Assembly: GCA_937924525.1 (NCBI GenBank)
Contig: CALDSU010000005.1
Location: forward strand, 1 to 64,000
DNA length: 64,000 bases
Reading direction: 5' to 3'
Source: an uncultured Bryobacteraceae bacterium
GTDB taxonomy: Bacteria > Acidobacteriota > Terriglobia > Bryobacterales > Bryobacteraceae
The position numbers were made by a program, and so were the translations under genes. Below, one piece after another: positions 62,139-64,000 of this stretch (position 1 is the stretch's first letter; each line of letters begins with the position of its first letter). The notes under the pieces are model-generated. The model saw nothing but the letters and a program-made list of their open reading frames with translations. It did not search any database and was not told the DNA's origin.

Positions 62139-63099
62139 ACGCGGCGGCGCCCTGCTGGCGGTCCTCTGGCTGACCGCGGGCTTGTCGGCCATCGCCTTTG
62201 GCGTCGCGTCCACGGTCAAGAACGAGACGCAGCGGGCGACCAACGCCTTGGAAGAAACCCGCGCTTACTACCTGGCGGCGGGCGCGATCGAGCGGGCGAT
62301 GCTCTACATGCGCTGGGGGCCCCAGCACGTCCTGCCGGACGGCTCCCCGCGATATTACAGGCCGGGGATGCCGCGGCTCTACTTCCGGTTTCCGTCGGGC
62401 GACGCGGAAGTCGAGGTGATCCCGGAAACCGCGCGGATGAACGTGAACGTGGCGCCGCGACTCGAATTGACCATGCTGCTCGTGGCGTTGGGCGCCTCGC
62501 CCGCCCAGGCGGACCTGATCGCGGCGGCGATCGAAGACTGGCGTAGTCCCGCGCCCGGGGGCTTGTCGCCGTTCGACGTCTTTTATCTGGCGCGAAATCC
62601 GTCTTTTCGGGCCCGCCATGCGTCCCTGGAAGAGACCGAAGAACTGCTGGTTGTGCAGGGTATGACCCCAGAACTGTTTTACGGAACGTACGCCCGGGAC
62701 GCGAACGGCCGCCTGATTCCCACGGGCGGGCTGCGGGACTGCGTCTCAGTATATGGCAACAACGCCCAGTTTGACGTCAACTGGGCGCACCCGGCGGTGC
62801 TGCAGGCGGTGGGCGTCGCGCCCGCGGTGGTGGCGGCCCTCGTGGCGCGGCGGATGCAATCGCCGATCGTCCCGGACGAACTGCCGCTGTGGATTCAGGC
62901 GGCGGGTGCCGCGGGCGCCCGGCTGCGGCTGGGCGGCGGTTCTATCTATACCCTGCGGGCTTCGGCGCGGCTGCGGCTGCCGGGCGGCGCGTTCTCGGAT
63001 CTGCGCCGGTCCGTCGCCGCGCAGGTGAAGCTGATGCCCGCCGGCTACGACAAGCCGATGCACGTTCTGCGTTGGTACGACAACGCGTGGAGACCCTGA
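62128..63099 (+). CDS. gspK: GspK-type minor pseudopilin
   Basis: A 323-residue protein. The N-terminus TERGGALLAVLWLTAGLSAI is a pilin-like helix without the usual Glu5, as is normal for GspK. The long insert AAAIEDWRSPAPGG and FDVFYLARNPSF fit the GspK tip domain. It overlaps gspJ by 11 bp. Confidence 0.85.
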   Translation: MSTERGGALLAVLWLTAGLSAIAFGVASTVKNETQRATNALEETRAYYLAAGAIERAMLYMRWGPQHVLPDGSPRYYRPGMPRLYFRFPSGDAEVEVIPETARMNVNVAPRLELTMLLVALGASPAQADLIAAAIEDWRSPAPGGLSPFDVFYLARNPSFRARHASLEETEELLVVQGMTPELFYGTYARDANGRLIPTGGLRDCVSVYGNNAQFDVNWAHPAVLQAVGVAPAVVAALVARRMQSPIVPDELPLWIQAAGAAGARLRLGGGSIYTLRASARLRLPGGAFSDLRRSVAAQVKLMPAGYDKPMHVLRWYDNAWRP

Positions 63100-63101
63100 C
63101 C

Positions 63102-64000
63102 GTGCAGTTCCGTCGTTTGCTGGCGGCGGGGACTGCCGCGGGAATCGAGATCCGGGATGGCTCCCTGTACGTGGCGGTTACCCGGGTGCGTCCCGGCGGC
63201 ATCGACGTGCCGGGCACGCTGGAGATCGCCGGCTGGCAGTCGAGGCCCGCCTTTGAATGGGCTGCGGAATACCACGCGTTCCTGCGCCGGCTGGGACTGG
63301 GGCGGCTCAGCGCGATGCTGCTGCTGCCGCGGCGCGAAGTCATCGTCCGCCTGCTCCACCTGCCGGGCGTCGAGGATAAAGACTTGCCCGCCGCCCTGTC
63401 TTTTCAGATCGAATCGCTGCATCCGTACGGCGACGAGGAAGTAGCCTGGGCCTGGCAGCGGGTATCAGCGTCGGGCGCGGTCCTGGTGGGCTTGATTCGC
63501 CAGCAGACGCTGGACGCCTGGCTGGACCGGTTTGCCGAAGCGGGCATCGCGCTCGCCGGCGTGACGTTTTCGGCGGCGGCGTTGCATGCCGCCGCGCGGC
63601 TGTACGCCCCGCCCGCGGGGGAAGAACGGATTCTGGTCCATCGCCATCCGTCGGGCGAGACGGTCGAATTATACGGCGAGAGCGCCAGCCGGCCGGTGTT
63701 TTCCGCCGAGTTCGATCTGCCGCTCGAGCGGGCGCTGGCGCTGGCCTGCGCCGAATTGAGGCTCGGCGCGGCGGAGCCGGCGCCGTGGGAGCAGTTCCTG
63801 CCCGCGCCGCGGGCGAGCACGGATTTTGATTTTTCCCGCAGCACGTTCGTGTATGCCGCTGCGCTGGCCGGGGCCTGTCCCCGGCTGGCGCCGGCGGCGA
63901 ACCTGCTCCCCGAGTCGCAGCGGGTGTTTCGTTCGCGGGCCGTTCTGGCGCCCACCCTGGCGCTGGCGCTGCTGCTGCTGCTGGCGGCGGGTGCGCTCGC
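63102..64000 (+). CDS. gspL: GspL-like (actin-fold) secretion protein, cut by window end
   Basis: Partial gene of at least 299 codons with no stop in the window. The N-terminal ~270 residues have an actin-like pattern seen in GspL and PilM (GIEIRDGSLYVAV, LLLPRREVIVRLLHLPGVED). A hydrophobic segment (APTLALALLLLLAAGALA) starts at the window edge, as in GspL, where the helix anchors a periplasmic domain. The start is GTG 2 bp after gspK; another GTG five codons upstream is possible. Confidence 0.8.
   Translation, partial: MQFRRLLAAGTAAGIEIRDGSLYVAVTRVRPGGIDVPGTLEIAGWQSRPAFEWAAEYHAFLRRLGLGRLSAMLLLPRREVIVRLLHLPGVEDKDLPAALSFQIESLHPYGDEEVAWAWQRVSASGAVLVGLIRQQTLDAWLDRFAEAGIALAGVTFSAAALHAAARLYAPPAGEERILVHRHPSGETVELYGESASRPVFSAEFDLPLERALALACAELRLGAAEPAPWEQFLPAPRASTDFDFSRSTFVYAAALAGACPRLAPAANLLPESQRVFRSRAVLAPTLALALLLLLAAGAL

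Overview
The window is high-GC, gene-dense bacterial DNA with no rRNA, tRNA or CRISPR array that I could find. A PEP-CTERM protein, a long secreted surface protein, many Tat-exported enzymes, small PGPGW and single-helix membrane proteins, a multidomain radical SAM protein and a LutB-LutA fusion together look like a soil Acidobacteriota of the Solibacter/Bryobacter kind. That placement is an inference from gene content, not a phylogenetic result.

Layout. 0.2-9.4 kb: secreted surface protein, Tat-exported dipeptide epimerase, SGNH esterase, a PAS/degenerate-GGDEF regulator with truncated haemoglobin, a glucosaminidase, a PEP-CTERM protein and an SDR. 9.5-13.3 kb: yebC-ruvC run with a TPR-thioredoxin protein, a PGPGW protein and a hotdog thioesterase. 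13.3-19.3 kb (minus strand): nucleoside salvage operon (pyrimidine phosphorylase, CNT transporter, purine nucleoside phosphorylase, cytidine deaminase, amidohydrolase) followed by a DppA-type D-aminopeptidase. 19.4-24.1 kb: MFS exporter, D-threonine-aldolase-like enzyme and a large PLP decarboxylase. 24.2-30.3 kb: ECF sigma/regulator/Spy-like trio, a MITE-like 104-bp element, a PIG-L deacetylase, serS and a 751-residue radical SAM-SPASM protein. 30.6-42.5 kb: GH39-like glycosidase, lactate oxidation genes (lutC, lutBA fusion), aminotransferase, DUF389 protein diverging from a threonine dehydratase over a perfect palindrome, ftsY-ribD-ribE, and a URO-D-like protein.

42.6-53.3 kb is the most unusual part. 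A Tat-exported molybdopterin oxidoreductase of the TtrA/ArrA/PhsA superfamily and its four-cluster ferredoxin partner (which ends in a CxxCH motif) lie downstream of an ArsR repressor and an ArsC-type arsenate reductase that carries a signal peptide. Diverging from these are an OprP-like porin, a frameshifted second arsR, a small thioredoxin, a Tat-exported flavoprotein and a membrane-anchored octahaem cytochrome. No NrfD/TtrC quinol subunit is visible. I propose an extracytoplasmic redox system for an arsenic or sulfur/chalcogen oxyanion in which the octahaem protein replaces the usual quinol anchor. Codon use in its core genes is visibly less GC3-biased than in the flanks, which suggests acquisition by transfer.

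53.5-64.0 kb: FUSC transporter, a likely catabolic run (SDR without the usual Tyr, FAH hydrolase, Tat-lipoprotein enolase-superfamily enzyme), then an overlapping type II secretion operon gspF-G-H-I-J-K and the start of a gspL-like gene cut by the window end.
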